Assembly: GCA_019244745.1 (NCBI GenBank)
Contig: JAFASF010000071.1
Span: 1 to 32,030, forward strand
DNA length: 32,030 nucleotides
Source of the DNA: Solirubrobacterales bacterium
GTDB taxonomy: Bacteria > Actinomycetota > Thermoleophilia > Solirubrobacterales > Solirubrobacteraceae
Direction of reading: 5' to 3'
Shown here piece by piece: positions 1-10,749 of the stretch. The first letter of the stretch is position 1. Each line of letters starts with the position of its first letter. The notes under the pieces were generated by a model. That model searched no databases, was not told the DNA's origin, and worked only from the letters and a program-made list of their open reading frames with translations. The position numbers were made by a program, and so were the translations under genes.

Positions 1-2
1 TC

Positions 3-35
3 GGCGACCTCTCGACGGACCTGGCGGCGATCTGA
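3..35 (+). CDS. Possible 3' end of an upstream gene (partial)
   Basis: An open frame enters from the left edge and ends at a TGA at 33-35, reading GDLSTDLAAI. The third-codon positions are GC-rich and the peptide looks like an ordinary C-terminus, but only ten residues are visible. Family and even coding status cannot be decided from this stretch. It is listed because the frame ends shortly before a convergent tRNA gene, which would be a natural end for a transcript. Confidence 0.25.
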   Translation, partial: GDLSTDLAAI

Positions 36-75
36 GGCCCCCGCAAGCCCGCCACGGAAGCGGAGCTGACAGCAG

Positions 76-147
76 CTGCGGGGGGAGGATTCGAACCTCC
101 GTCTCCCGGTCCAGAGCCGGGCGTCGCTGCCACTGGACTACCCCGCA
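76..147 (-). tRNA. tRNA-Gln (anticodon CTG)
   Basis: Read on the minus strand the segment folds as a tRNA. A seven-pair acceptor stem (TGCGGGG with CCCCGCA) is followed by a discriminator G. The anticodon stem CCCGG/CCGGG encloses the loop CTCTGGA, which gives anticodon CTG for the CAG glutamine codon. The T arm is GGAGG/CCTCC around TTCGAAT. The 72-nt length and the G discriminator fit tRNA-Gln. The 3' CCA is not encoded and would be added after transcription. The coordinates cover acceptor stem to discriminator. Confidence 0.95.
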
Positions 148-201
148 GAGCCAACCGATCGGCTGTCGCTCCAGGCGTGCCAGACCGAACGTGGCGGGGC
201 A

Positions 202-207
202 AGTATA
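202..207 (-). promoter_or_regulatory. Candidate -10 box for the tRNA-Gln gene
   Basis: The minus strand reads TATACT here, five of six matches to TATAAT, about 54 nt upstream of the mature tRNA 5' end. It is one of the few A/T-rich hexamers in the gap. No convincing -35 element stands at the expected spacing. The rest of 148-312 shows no gene I can support. Confidence 0.35.
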
Positions 208-312
208 GAAGCGGACGACCTTTCGCCTCCTAGGCAGCGGGCTGTCATCACCTCCCGAGCCCGGCGACAGCGCTCGCGTACACCCGGGACTGGGGCGGCC
301 ATCTTCTGTCCG

Positions 313-344
313 GCTCCCATGCGAACATATGTTCGCATGGGAGC
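313..344. promoter_or_regulatory. 32-bp perfect palindrome containing a LexA/SOS box
   Basis: Positions 313-344 form a perfect inverted repeat centred between 328 and 329, with arms of 16 bases. The core at 322-335 is CGAACATATGTTCG, an exact match to the LexA/DinR consensus of Gram-positive bacteria and actinobacteria (CGAAC-N4-GTTCG). The right arm ends inside the start of the HNH endonuclease gene, so bound LexA would cover its promoter and start codon. The palindrome extends nine bases beyond the SOS core on each side, which LexA binding alone does not explain. Confidence 0.8.
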
Positions 345-912
345 TCCAAAAAGACCCACCGGAGCGACGCGTCAGGCAGTAGCCGAGTATGTGTCAAAAG
401 GATTCTCGGGAGCAGAGATTGCGCGTCTGCTCGGTGTTTCCAAACCCACCGTCTGCTTTCACCTCCGCGTGTTGGGTGTACCCGCATCGGTGGACTTCGC
501 GAAGCGATACGACTGGGACGCCGTCCGCGCGTACTACGACCCCGGCAACTCGATGACGATGTGTATGCGGCTATTCGGATTCAGTCGCAACGCCTGGCGG
601 GACGCCATCCGTCGCGGCGTGATCTCACCGCGCCCCCGCCTCGAGCCCCTTGAGGCGTTGCTTGGCCGAGACAGGCGTCGCAACCGCCACCACGTCAAGC
701 TCAGGTTGCTCGGAGCGGGATTGAAGGAGCACCGGTGCGAGCAATGCGGTCTGAGCGAATGGCGTCGAAGGCCTCTCTCGCTCGAACTCCATCATGTCAA
801 CGGTGACGGCCGTGACAATCGTCTCGAGAACCTGCTCCTGCTGTGCCCCAACTGCCACAGCCAGACAGATACCTGGGGAGGCCGCAACAAAGCAACTATG
901 ACCCGCGCTTGA
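337..912 (+). CDS. HTH-HNH endonuclease, putatively SOS-regulated
   Basis: This is a 191-residue protein. A helix-turn-helix lies at about residues 25-45 (GAEIARLLGVSKPTV) and a second helical, resolvase-like stretch at about 58-92. The C-terminal HNH nuclease domain has zinc-binding pairs C134/C137 and C170/C173. Its catalytic core has HH152-153, N162 and H174. HNH domains cut DNA with a single metal ion, so a sequence-guided nuclease is likely; the substrate is unknown. I prefer the ATG at 337 because the in-frame ATG at 319 lies inside the palindrome and would add a non-conserved MRTYVR leader. No Shine-Dalgarno precedes either start, and the CATATG hexamer in the SOS core could serve as the -10 of a leaderless mRNA. 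It could be a domesticated selfish nuclease or a DNA-damage-response enzyme. Confidence 0.85.
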   Translation: MGAPKRPTGATRQAVAEYVSKGFSGAEIARLLGVSKPTVCFHLRVLGVPASVDFAKRYDWDAVRAYYDPGNSMTMCMRLFGFSRNAWRDAIRRGVISPRPRLEPLEALLGRDRRRNRHHVKLRLLGAGLKEHRCEQCGLSEWRRRPLSLELHHVNGDGRDNRLENLLLLCPNCHSQTDTWGGRNKATMTRA

Positions 913-1070
913 CTTTGAATCGCCGCCACCGCCGCCGGTGTTGACACTCGCACACCGGTGTTTTGCCGGCCGATCTTCGGCGGGCTGCCCGAGCTGGCGA
1001 TGTCGCCGTGCGCAAAGACCATGTCGGCAAGCGCACGGCCGATCGTCTCGGCGTTGCGCGTGTCCTCTCG

Positions 1071-1868
1071 TCACTCCGGGTCGACAAACCGGGCTGGCTC
1101 TCTCGTGAGCCCCGCGGTCACGGCAGCGAGCTGGTTCGGCGATCCGATTAGCGAGCGCTGGATTTCTGCCTCCAGCGCGAGCGTCGCGCGCGTACGCCCG
1201 CTCCAACCCTCGTCGAACAGGCGCTTGGCCCCCCGCACCGCGTCGGGCGACTTGCTCGCGATCTCGCGCGCCAGCTCACGCGCGGCACCGAGCGGGTCCT
1301 CGGCCACGTGAGTGACGATCCCCAGCCCATGCGCCTCGCTCCCGCTGATCACGCGTCCCGTATAGGCGAGCTCCTTGGCGACGTCGATGCCGACCAACCG
1401 CGGCAGGGTGCGGGTGATCGACATGTCGGGGATCAGCCCCCACCTGATCTCCATCACCGACAGTCGCGCGTCCGGGGCGGCGATCCGGACGTCCGCCGCG
1501 AGCGCGATCTGTAATCCCCCGCCGAAGCAGCTGCCGTGGACCGCGGCGATCACGGGAACCGGCAGGCGCAGCCACTCGAACGCGGCGCGCTGAAACCAGT
1601 TCGGCGGCTCCTCCCGCAGCGCGTCGGTCAGGCCGGCGAGGCCGCCGTCGCGGCCGACGACACCGGCCACGTCGATTCCCGAGCAGAAGCTCGGCCCGTC
1701 GCCGTGCAGCACCACCGTCCGCAGCCCCGGCTCCGAAGCGACCCGCTCGGCAGCGCCGATGATCCCCTCGAACATCGGGATGTCGAGCGCGTTGTGCTTA
1801 TCCGGGCGTGCCAGCGTGACGGTGGCCACGTGGTCGGCCACCTCGATCCGGACGCGCTCCTCGCCCAT
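1071..1868 (-). CDS. Enoyl-CoA hydratase/isomerase (crotonase) family
   Basis: The protein has 265 residues, the usual length for a single-domain crotonase. The CoA-binding strand FCSGIDV lies near residue 61. The oxyanion-hole loop HGSCFGGGLQIALAADVRIA spans about 111-130. Both catalytic glutamates of hydratases appear conserved: E140 in VMEIRWGLIP and E166 in AKELAYTG. Hydration of a 2-enoyl-CoA is therefore plausible, although crotonases also include isomerases and hydrolases. It is the last gene of a minus-strand cluster, 15 nt after the MOSC gene, and no strong Shine-Dalgarno is visible. The substrate is not predictable from sequence. The region 913-1070 beyond its stop holds no gene I can support. 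Confidence 0.92.
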   Translation of the reverse strand: MGEERVRIEVADHVATVTLARPDKHNALDIPMFEGIIGAAERVASEPGLRTVVLHGDGPSFCSGIDVAGVVGRDGGLAGLTDALREEPPNWFQRAAFEWLRLPVPVIAAVHGSCFGGGLQIALAADVRIAAPDARLSVMEIRWGLIPDMSITRTLPRLVGIDVAKELAYTGRVISGSEAHGLGIVTHVAEDPLGAARELAREIASKSPDAVRGAKRLFDEGWSGRTRATLALEAEIQRSLIGSPNQLAAVTAGLTREPARFVDPE

Positions 1869-1883
1869 AAAAGCCCAAACCGG

Positions 1884-2672
1884 CTATTGGGCCGGACCGA
1901 CCTCGACCTCGTCGCCGATCCGCACCACTCCCTCCCGGACCACCTCGCCGTAGATCCCGAACGGAAGCGGCTCGCTCGTCTCGAGCTCGCCTCGATAGCT
2001 CCGCAGGATGTCGAGCGTGGGGAGGTCGATGACGCCGGTCTCGGGGTCGCGGCTGGTCGTCAGGCACCGGCCCGCGTGGCCGACCCATCCCACGACCGCG
2101 TCGCCGATCCGGGTGCGCGATCCCACCCATCCGTCCTCGGCATGGGCAGGCACCCCGTCGACCTCGATCAGCATCCGGAACCGGCGAGCGTCGACGTCTC
2201 GCTCGCCGCCCTCGGCGGCCAGTCGCGCCAGCGACGCGCGCGAGATCAGGGAGGCCACGCCGGGCTCGAGGCGGTCGACCGCGGAACCGTTCGCCTCGAC
2301 CAGCCGCACCGGTCGCCGGGCATACTCGCTGAGGGCCGCCGACCACGGCCCGTCGATCAGCCGGGCTCTGGCGGTTTTCGAGAAGAAGCGCGTGGTGACC
2401 TCCGCACCCGGCGTGACCTCGTCCTCGAGCACGCGCCCGTCCGGGAACGTCAATCGCAGCCGCCGCCCCGATTCTGAGGACTCGGAGTAGTCCGCCACCA
2501 GCGCACACAATTCCCCGAGGCGCTTTCCGTTCAACAGGTGATCGCGGGCGTCGATCAGGTAGAAGCGCCGGTTCTCGCGCACGCCCCCTCGCTCCAACCG
2601 AATCTGCTCCACGCCGCGCAGGCGGGTGCTCTTGACCGGCGTGATGGCGAGTCCCGTCACCGTGATCGACAT
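1884..2672 (-). CDS. MOSC domain protein (YcbX/mARC-like)
   Basis: The protein has 262 residues. The N-terminal MOSC beta-barrel domain (MSITVTGLAITPVKS) is followed by a C-terminal MOSC domain. C203 in HAGRCLTTSRDPETG matches the conserved cysteine that ligates molybdenum in mARC and YcbX enzymes. These proteins carry a pyranopterin molybdenum cofactor and reduce N-hydroxylated compounds with an electron-donor partner. No ferredoxin or flavin domain is fused here, so the partner must be encoded elsewhere. The gene begins 48 nt after the second ABC exporter gene and is probably co-transcribed with it and with the downstream crotonase. The physiological substrate is unknown. Confidence 0.88.
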   Translation of the reverse strand: MSITVTGLAITPVKSTRLRGVEQIRLERGGVRENRRFYLIDARDHLLNGKRLGELCALVADYSESSESGRRLRLTFPDGRVLEDEVTPGAEVTTRFFSKTARARLIDGPWSAALSEYARRPVRLVEANGSAVDRLEPGVASLISRASLARLAAEGGERDVDARRFRMLIEVDGVPAHAEDGWVGSRTRIGDAVVGWVGHAGRCLTTSRDPETGVIDLPTLDILRSYRGELETSEPLPFGIYGEVVREGVVRIGDEVEVGPAQ

Positions 2673-2720
2673 CGGTAGTCCGGGACCATACGGAAAGCGC
2701 CGGAAAACATCCGCCTAGAG

Positions 2721-4511
2721 CTAGGCCGCGGCCTGCTCGGCCCAGTCGCGGTACAGGCGCCAGTAGCGCCCGCCGGCATCCAGAAGTTCCTCGTGGGTCC
2801 CCTGTTCGACCACGCGCCCGTGCTCGAGCACGACGATCCGGCCAGCCCCCCGGATCGTCGAGAGCCGGTGCGCGATCACGATCGCGGTCCGGCCGGCGAG
2901 CAGTCGCCGCATCCCCTGCTCGATCAGGCTCTCGGTATGGACGTCGACGTTCGAGGTGGCCTCGTCCAAAACCAAAATCCGGGGATCGGCGACCAGGGCC
3001 CGGGCGAACGCCAGCAGCTGGCGCTGACCGGCCGACAGCTGAACCCCGCGCTCGCCGACCTCGGTGTCGTATCCGTGCTCGAGCTCGGCGATGAACGAGT
3101 CGGCACCGACCGCGTGGGCGGCGGCGGCGATCTCCTCGTCGGTCGCCGAGGGTCGCCCGAAGGAGATGTTCTCGCGGACCGTGCCGCTGAACAGGAAACC
3201 CTCCTGGGGGACAATCCCGAGCTGCGACCGGAGCGAGTGCGCGGTGACCGCTTGCAGGTCATGGCCGTCTACCAGGACCCTCCCGCAGGTCGGGTCGTAG
3301 AAGCGCGCAACGAGCTTGGCGAACGTGGATTTGCCGGCCCCGGTTTCGCCAACCAGGGCGACCGTCTGCCCCGCTGGTATCACCAGGTCGATGTCGCGCA
3401 GCGCCCACTCGCCGTCGTCGTCTGAGCCGTAGCGGAAGGAGACCTCATCGAAGCGCAGCTCGCCCCGCACCCGCGGCAGGGCGGGGGCCCCCGGGGCGTC
3501 GACGATTTCCGGCTCCTCGTCGAGCAGATCGAAGATCTTGTCGAGCGCGGCCATGCCTGACTGGTAGGTGCTGTAGAGCTGCGAGAGCTGCTGGATCGGG
3601 TCGAAGAAGTTGTTGAGCGCGGCGATGAACGCGAACACCACGCCGGTCGAGGTGTGCCCCTTGATCGCCTCGATCCCACCCACCACCAGGATCTCGACCG
3701 TGACCAATGCGGACAGCAGCTCGACCCCAGGGAAGTACGCCGCATTCAGGTTAACCGTGGTCATGTTCGCCTTGCGGTTGTCCTCGTTGAGCTCGCGGAA
3801 GCGGGCGATGTGCTTGGGCTCCTGTCCGAACGCGCGCACGACCCTGATTCCCGACAGCGACTCCTGGAGGTAGCCGGTGATCAACGCGATCTTCTCCCGC
3901 GTGAGCCTCCAGGCGTCCGCCGAAGCGATCCTGAACGCCAGCCCGCCCGCCGCCAGGATCGGCAGAGCGAGGAACGTCAGCAGGGCCAGGTGCGGGTCGA
4001 GCACAAACAGGATCACGATCACCCCGATCAACGTGAGCCCCGACTGGAACAGCGTCGCGATTCCGTCCGAGATGAGCTGGTCGAGCGCCTCGACGTCGTT
4101 GGTGAGGCGGGAGATGATCACCCCGGCCCGGTTTCGCGAGTAGAACCCGATCGAGAGGCGCTGAAGGTGGGCGAACAACCGAATGCGGAGATCCTGCAAG
4201 GCTCTCTGCCCCACCCAGCCGACGAGGTACGTCTGCGCGTAGGAGGCGACCACATAGAGGACCGCCGACAAGAGGAACAAACCGACGATCAGATCCAGCG
4301 CGCCTATGTCGTGCCGGCTGATGCCGTCATCGATGGCGAGCTTCGCCAACGGTGCAGGCGCGAGCGCCGCCCCGGTGGCGGCGACCAGCGACACGAACAT
4401 CGCGAGCACCCGCCAGCGGTATGGAGCAAGCAGGTCGATCAGCCCGCGGAGCTTTCGCCCACGGCCTCCGGTCTGGCGCAGTCGGCGCCTGATATCCGCG
4501 AAGCGGCTCAT
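2721..4511 (-). CDS. ABC exporter half-transporter, canonical-Walker-B partner
   Basis: A 596-residue fused permease-ATPase. The type I exporter membrane domain (about residues 30-320, roughly six helices) precedes an ATPase domain. Walker A is GETGAGKS at 388-395, the Q-loop glutamine is Q436, and Walker B is ILVLDE with catalytic E517. The signature reads LSAGQ at 492-496 instead of LSGGQ. The start overlaps the stop of the upstream half-transporter by ATGA, so the two are translationally coupled and should form a heterodimer in the cytoplasmic membrane. Exporters of this kind move drugs, lipids or peptides; the substrate cannot be read from sequence. This subunit supplies the Walker motifs of the catalytic site, while its deviant signature would face the degenerate site. 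Confidence 0.93.
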   Translation of the reverse strand: MSRFADIRRRLRQTGGRGRKLRGLIDLLAPYRWRVLAMFVSLVAATGAALAPAPLAKLAIDDGISRHDIGALDLIVGLFLLSAVLYVVASYAQTYLVGWVGQRALQDLRIRLFAHLQRLSIGFYSRNRAGVIISRLTNDVEALDQLISDGIATLFQSGLTLIGVIVILFVLDPHLALLTFLALPILAAGGLAFRIASADAWRLTREKIALITGYLQESLSGIRVVRAFGQEPKHIARFRELNEDNRKANMTTVNLNAAYFPGVELLSALVTVEILVVGGIEAIKGHTSTGVVFAFIAALNNFFDPIQQLSQLYSTYQSGMAALDKIFDLLDEEPEIVDAPGAPALPRVRGELRFDEVSFRYGSDDDGEWALRDIDLVIPAGQTVALVGETGAGKSTFAKLVARFYDPTCGRVLVDGHDLQAVTAHSLRSQLGIVPQEGFLFSGTVRENISFGRPSATDEEIAAAAHAVGADSFIAELEHGYDTEVGERGVQLSAGQRQLLAFARALVADPRILVLDEATSNVDVHTESLIEQGMRRLLAGRTAIVIAHRLSTIRGAGRIVVLEHGRVVEQGTHEELLDAGGRYWRLYRDWAEQAAA

Positions 4512-6277
4512 AGCCCTGCCACCTGTGCCTCGAGCGGCTTACGCGTCAGGAACACCTGGTCGGGCATCCCCTGCTCGACGATCTCGCGGTACAGCGGCGA
4601 GCGTTCGAGCAGCTCGTCGTGGTCGCCCTGGGCCGCGACCTGCCCATCCTCGAGCACGACGATCTCGTCGGCGAGCGCGATCGTCGAGAGCCGGTGGGCG
4701 ATCACGATCGTCGTTCGCCCCTCCATCACGGCTTGCAGCGCCTGCTTGATCCCGTACTCGGTGGACGCGTCGACCGACGACGTCGCGTCGTCGAGGATGA
4801 GGATCCGCGGATCCGCGAGGATCGCCCGCGCGATCGCGATCCGCTGACGCTGGCCGCCCGACACCGTCAGTCCGCGCTCGCCGATCAGCGTGTCGTAGCC
4901 GTCGGGGAGCGCGGCGATGAAATCGTGCGCCTGTGCCGCGCGCGCGGCGCGCTCCACGTCCTCGCGGGTCGCCTCGGGACGGGCATAGGCGATGTTCTCG
5001 TGCACGGTCGCCGAGAACAGAAACGGATCGTCGTTGACGGTGGCGATCGCCCGCCGCAGGCTCAGCAAATCCACCGAGCGCACGTCGGCACCGTCGATCT
5101 CGACTCTCCCCTCTGTGGCGTCGTAGAGCCGCGGGAGCAGCGACACGAGCGACGTCTTGCCCGACCCCATCGCGCCCACGAGCGCGACCGTCGTTCCGGG
5201 CTCGATCTCGAGGTCGATGTCGCGCAGCACGGGTCGAGCGGCTCCATCGAACGTGAGCCCCACGCCGTCGAGAACCACGTGTCCCCGGCCCGGGGGCAGC
5301 GACGGAGCACCAGCGGGCGTGGTCATCTGCGGCTCCCGGTCGAGCAACTGGAAGATCCGCGCGCCGGAGGCCGTCGCGCGCTGGGCGGCACTGAGCATGT
5401 ACCCGAGCGTCCGCATCGGGGAGATGAGGATCAGCAAGTAGGCGTAGAACGCGGTGAACTGGCCGAGGGTCAGCGAACCGTGGACGACATCGCGGCCGCC
5501 GACGAACAGGATCAGCGCGAGCCCGATGTTCGGCAAGAAGCTGATTGCGGGGGCGAACCTGGCCTGGATCTTGGTCGCGTACACCGCCTGGTCGAACACC
5601 CTCGCGACCGAGTGGCGGAAACCGTTGAGCTGGCGCTTCTCCTGCGCGAACGCCTTGACGACCCGGATCCCGGAGATGTTCTCCTCCGCGTCGGCAGTCA
5701 CCTCGGCGATTCGCTGCTGCACCTCCTGGAGCGCCGGCCGGGACCGGCGTCCGTACATAAAGGCGATCAGCACCACGAACGGCAGCGGCGCGAGCGCGAG
5801 CGCCGCCAACCCCGGCTGGAGCACGAACATCGCCACCGCCGCGAGCAGCAGCGACAGCAGCGACTGAGCGATGAAGATCAACCCGTATCCGAGGAAGAAG
5901 CGCACCGACTGCAGGTCGACGGTCGCGCGAGACATCAGCTGCCCGGTCTGCTGACGGTCAAAGAACGAGAGCTCGAGGCGCTGCAGATGCCCGTAGAGCC
6001 GGTTTCGGAGGTCCACCTCGACTCCCAGCGATACCCGCCCGGCCACGAGCCGGCGAAAGACGCTCAGCACGAGCCGCGCCAGCCCGGCCGCCACGATCGC
6101 GATCGCCCACAGCATCAGCCCTTGCCGGTGATGCGCTCGGATCGCGTCGATGGCTCGCCCGGTCAGGTACGGGATCAGGACGGTCGACCCCATCGCACCT
6201 GCGGCGAGCAAAAACGACCAGGCGACGCTCTTGCGATAGGGGCGTAAGAATTCGAGGAGCCGTCTGAACGTAGTCAC
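4508..6277 (-). CDS. ABC exporter half-transporter, degenerate-site partner
   Basis: A 589-residue fused permease-ATPase from the GTG at 6277. The frame stays open to an ATG at 6358, but that start would translate a long hairpin, and homologous sequence seems to begin at TFRRLLEFLRPYRKS. Six membrane helices are expected over about residues 15-300. Walker A is GAMGSGKT at 368-375 and the signature VSGGQ at 472-476 is normal. Walker B is ILILDD, with D497 where catalytic glutamate should be. The Q-loop position in VNDDPFLF carries D416 rather than glutamine. These changes mark the degenerate half of a heterodimeric exporter, as in the TM287/288 or BmrCD type. A TATACT hexamer 8 nt upstream suggests a leaderless mRNA starting at the GTG. 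Confidence 0.92.
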   Translation of the reverse strand: MTTFRRLLEFLRPYRKSVAWSFLLAAGAMGSTVLIPYLTGRAIDAIRAHHRQGLMLWAIAIVAAGLARLVLSVFRRLVAGRVSLGVEVDLRNRLYGHLQRLELSFFDRQQTGQLMSRATVDLQSVRFFLGYGLIFIAQSLLSLLLAAVAMFVLQPGLAALALAPLPFVVLIAFMYGRRSRPALQEVQQRIAEVTADAEENISGIRVVKAFAQEKRQLNGFRHSVARVFDQAVYATKIQARFAPAISFLPNIGLALILFVGGRDVVHGSLTLGQFTAFYAYLLILISPMRTLGYMLSAAQRATASGARIFQLLDREPQMTTPAGAPSLPPGRGHVVLDGVGLTFDGAARPVLRDIDLEIEPGTTVALVGAMGSGKTSLVSLLPRLYDATEGRVEIDGADVRSVDLLSLRRAIATVNDDPFLFSATVHENIAYARPEATREDVERAARAAQAHDFIAALPDGYDTLIGERGLTVSGGQRQRIAIARAILADPRILILDDATSSVDASTEYGIKQALQAVMEGRTTIVIAHRLSTIALADEIVVLEDGQVAAQGDHDELLERSPLYREIVEQGMPDQVFLTRKPLEAQVAGL

Positions 6278-6284
6278 TTCATAA

Positions 6285-6290
6285 AGTATA
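6285..6290 (-). promoter_or_regulatory. Candidate -10 box for the ABC exporter operon
   Basis: The minus strand reads TATACT, ending 7 nt before the GTG start at 6277. That spacing would place transcription initiation at or next to the start codon, as in leaderless actinobacterial mRNAs. Possible -35 sequences are TTCACA (15-nt spacer) or TGTTCA (17-nt spacer). Both lie inside the arm of the adjacent hairpin, so the assignment is tentative. Confidence 0.5.
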
Positions 6291-6298
6291 GTGAACGG

Positions 6299-6360
6299 CC
6301 TTGGGTGTGAACAGCTGGCCTCCCAACGGCTCGAGGAGGCCAGCTGTTCGCAACCCAAGG
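6299..6360. repeat. Long inverted repeat (about 25-bp arms, 11-nt loop)
   Basis: The left arm 6299-6323 and right arm 6335-6360 are complementary except for a small mismatch/bulge at GTGTG versus TTGCG. They enclose an 11-nt loop at 6324-6334. The inner arm is GAACAGCTGGCCTCC. The element sits in the divergent gap, directly upstream of the probable promoter of the ABC operon. No T-tract follows on either strand, so it is not a typical terminator. It may be a regulator binding site, a transcribed structural element or a dispersed palindromic repeat. Confidence 0.8.
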
Positions 6361-6408
6361 CTTTCCGGGAGCCGGCGGGTTGGCGAAACGAGTGCTCGGG
6401 GCATGGGT

Positions 6409-6492
6409 GGCGCTTAGCGCCGGGCGCGGCGCCTGCTGCGCGCGTTAGGCCCCGCGCCCAGCGCCTGCTGTTAGCCCCGCGGGCAGCAGGCG
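6409..6492. repeat. GC-rich hairpin cluster in the divergent promoter region
   Basis: GGCGCTTAGCGCC at 6409-6421 is a perfect short palindrome. CGCCTGCTG at 6462-6470 pairs with CAGCAGGCG at 6484-6492 across a 13-nt loop. An extra copy of GCGCCTGCTG at 6429-6438 could compete for the same right arm, giving two alternative folds. TTAG followed by GCCCCGCG-like sequence also recurs. No coding frame is convincing here. Function is unknown. Confidence 0.6.
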
Positions 6493-6508
6493 ACGGGTGC
6501 CACCTAGG

Positions 6509-6529
6509 CTATTGGCGATCCGCCAATAG
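6509..6529. promoter_or_regulatory. 21-bp palindrome, candidate TetR operator of the fad operon
   Basis: CTATTGGCG at 6509-6517 and CGCCAATAG at 6521-6529 are perfect arms around the three bases ATC. The site lies about 48 nt upstream of the thiolase start, where a -35 region would be; TAGCAT at 6537-6542 is a possible -10. Palindromes of this size are usual for TetR-family repressors of fatty-acid genes, and a TetR gene lies within the same operon at 10019. Pairing the two is an inference. Confidence 0.6.
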
Positions 6530-6576
6530 TTCCTGGTAGCATCGAAGGAACCCCCGATCAGGAGCAGCGAAAAACT

Positions 6577-7794
<1,218 letters not shown>

Positions 7795-7796
7795 CC

Positions 7797-10018
<2,222 letters not shown>

Positions 10019-10022
<4 letters not shown>

Positions 10023-10705
10023 ACTCCGCGGCCCGCTCGCCCTCGGCCGGGGCCCGGTCGCCGTCGGCCCCGGCACGCTCGCCCACAGCCCGTATCCGGC
10101 TCGACTACGACGAGCGGCGCCGGCAGATCCTCGATTGCGCGGCGGCGCTGCTCGCCGAGCGACCGTACGGGGAGGTGGCGATGGAGGACGTCGCGCGAGC
10201 CGCCGGGGTAACCCGCGGTCTCCTTCACCACTACTTCGGCACCAAACGCGACCTGTATCTCGAGCTGACCAAGGACATGCTCCGGGCGATCCCGGTGCAG
10301 GTCCCCGAGTGCGCCGCCGCCACCACGCCTGAAGAGCGCTTGTCCGACAGCGTCGACCGCTGGCTCGAGACGATCTGGCGCAACCGCGAGATGTGGTTGG
10401 CCACCGTCGGAGGGGCCGGCCTCGGCCGCGACCCCGAGGCCGAACGCATCTGGGACCGCGCCCGCGACATCAGTGTCGACAGCATGATCGGTGTCCTGGG
10501 GCTGGCCTCACCCGGCGAGGCCTCGCCGGCGCTGCGCGGCCTCTTGCGCTCCTACGGGGCGTTCGCCGAGAACGCCACGCGGGAATGGCTCGCCCACAAG
10601 CGCTTCACGAGGCAGCAGATGCACACCATGCTCACAGAGACGCTCCTGCGCCTGGTCGAGGACGTGCTGCCCGCGATGACGCGCCCGGCCACCACCAGCC
10701 GGTAG
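10019..10705 (+). CDS. TetR-family transcriptional regulator
   Basis: The protein has 228 residues. A low-complexity N-terminal tail with three ARSP-type repeats (about residues 4-24) precedes a typical TetR DNA-binding domain. In that domain RRRQILDCAAALLAERPYGE leads into the helix-turn-helix VARAAGVTRGLLHHYFGTK (about 57-75). The C-terminal ligand/dimer domain is not diagnostic. The start overlaps the fadB stop by ATGA, so it is translationally coupled to the beta-oxidation genes. Its likely role is to sense an acyl-CoA or pathway intermediate and repress this operon, perhaps through the palindrome at 6509-6529. The ligand is unknown. Confidence 0.92.
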
Positions 10706-10749
10706 GGTCCAGCCGCGACCAACGAGGACGAGGAGGAGGCCACAGCCTG

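Noticed and set aside
792-1070. An open minus-strand frame continuing past the crotonase stop, reading ETIGRALADMVFAHGDIASS
   Set aside because: It overlaps the HNH gene, has no start signal, and is in frame with the crotonase only beyond a stop at the normal family length. GC-rich DNA commonly stays open this way.
6278-6358. A longer N-terminus for the ABC half-transporter from the ATG at 6358
   Set aside because: It would translate the long hairpin and place the promoter-like TATACT inside the gene; the added residues look unlike an exporter N-terminus.
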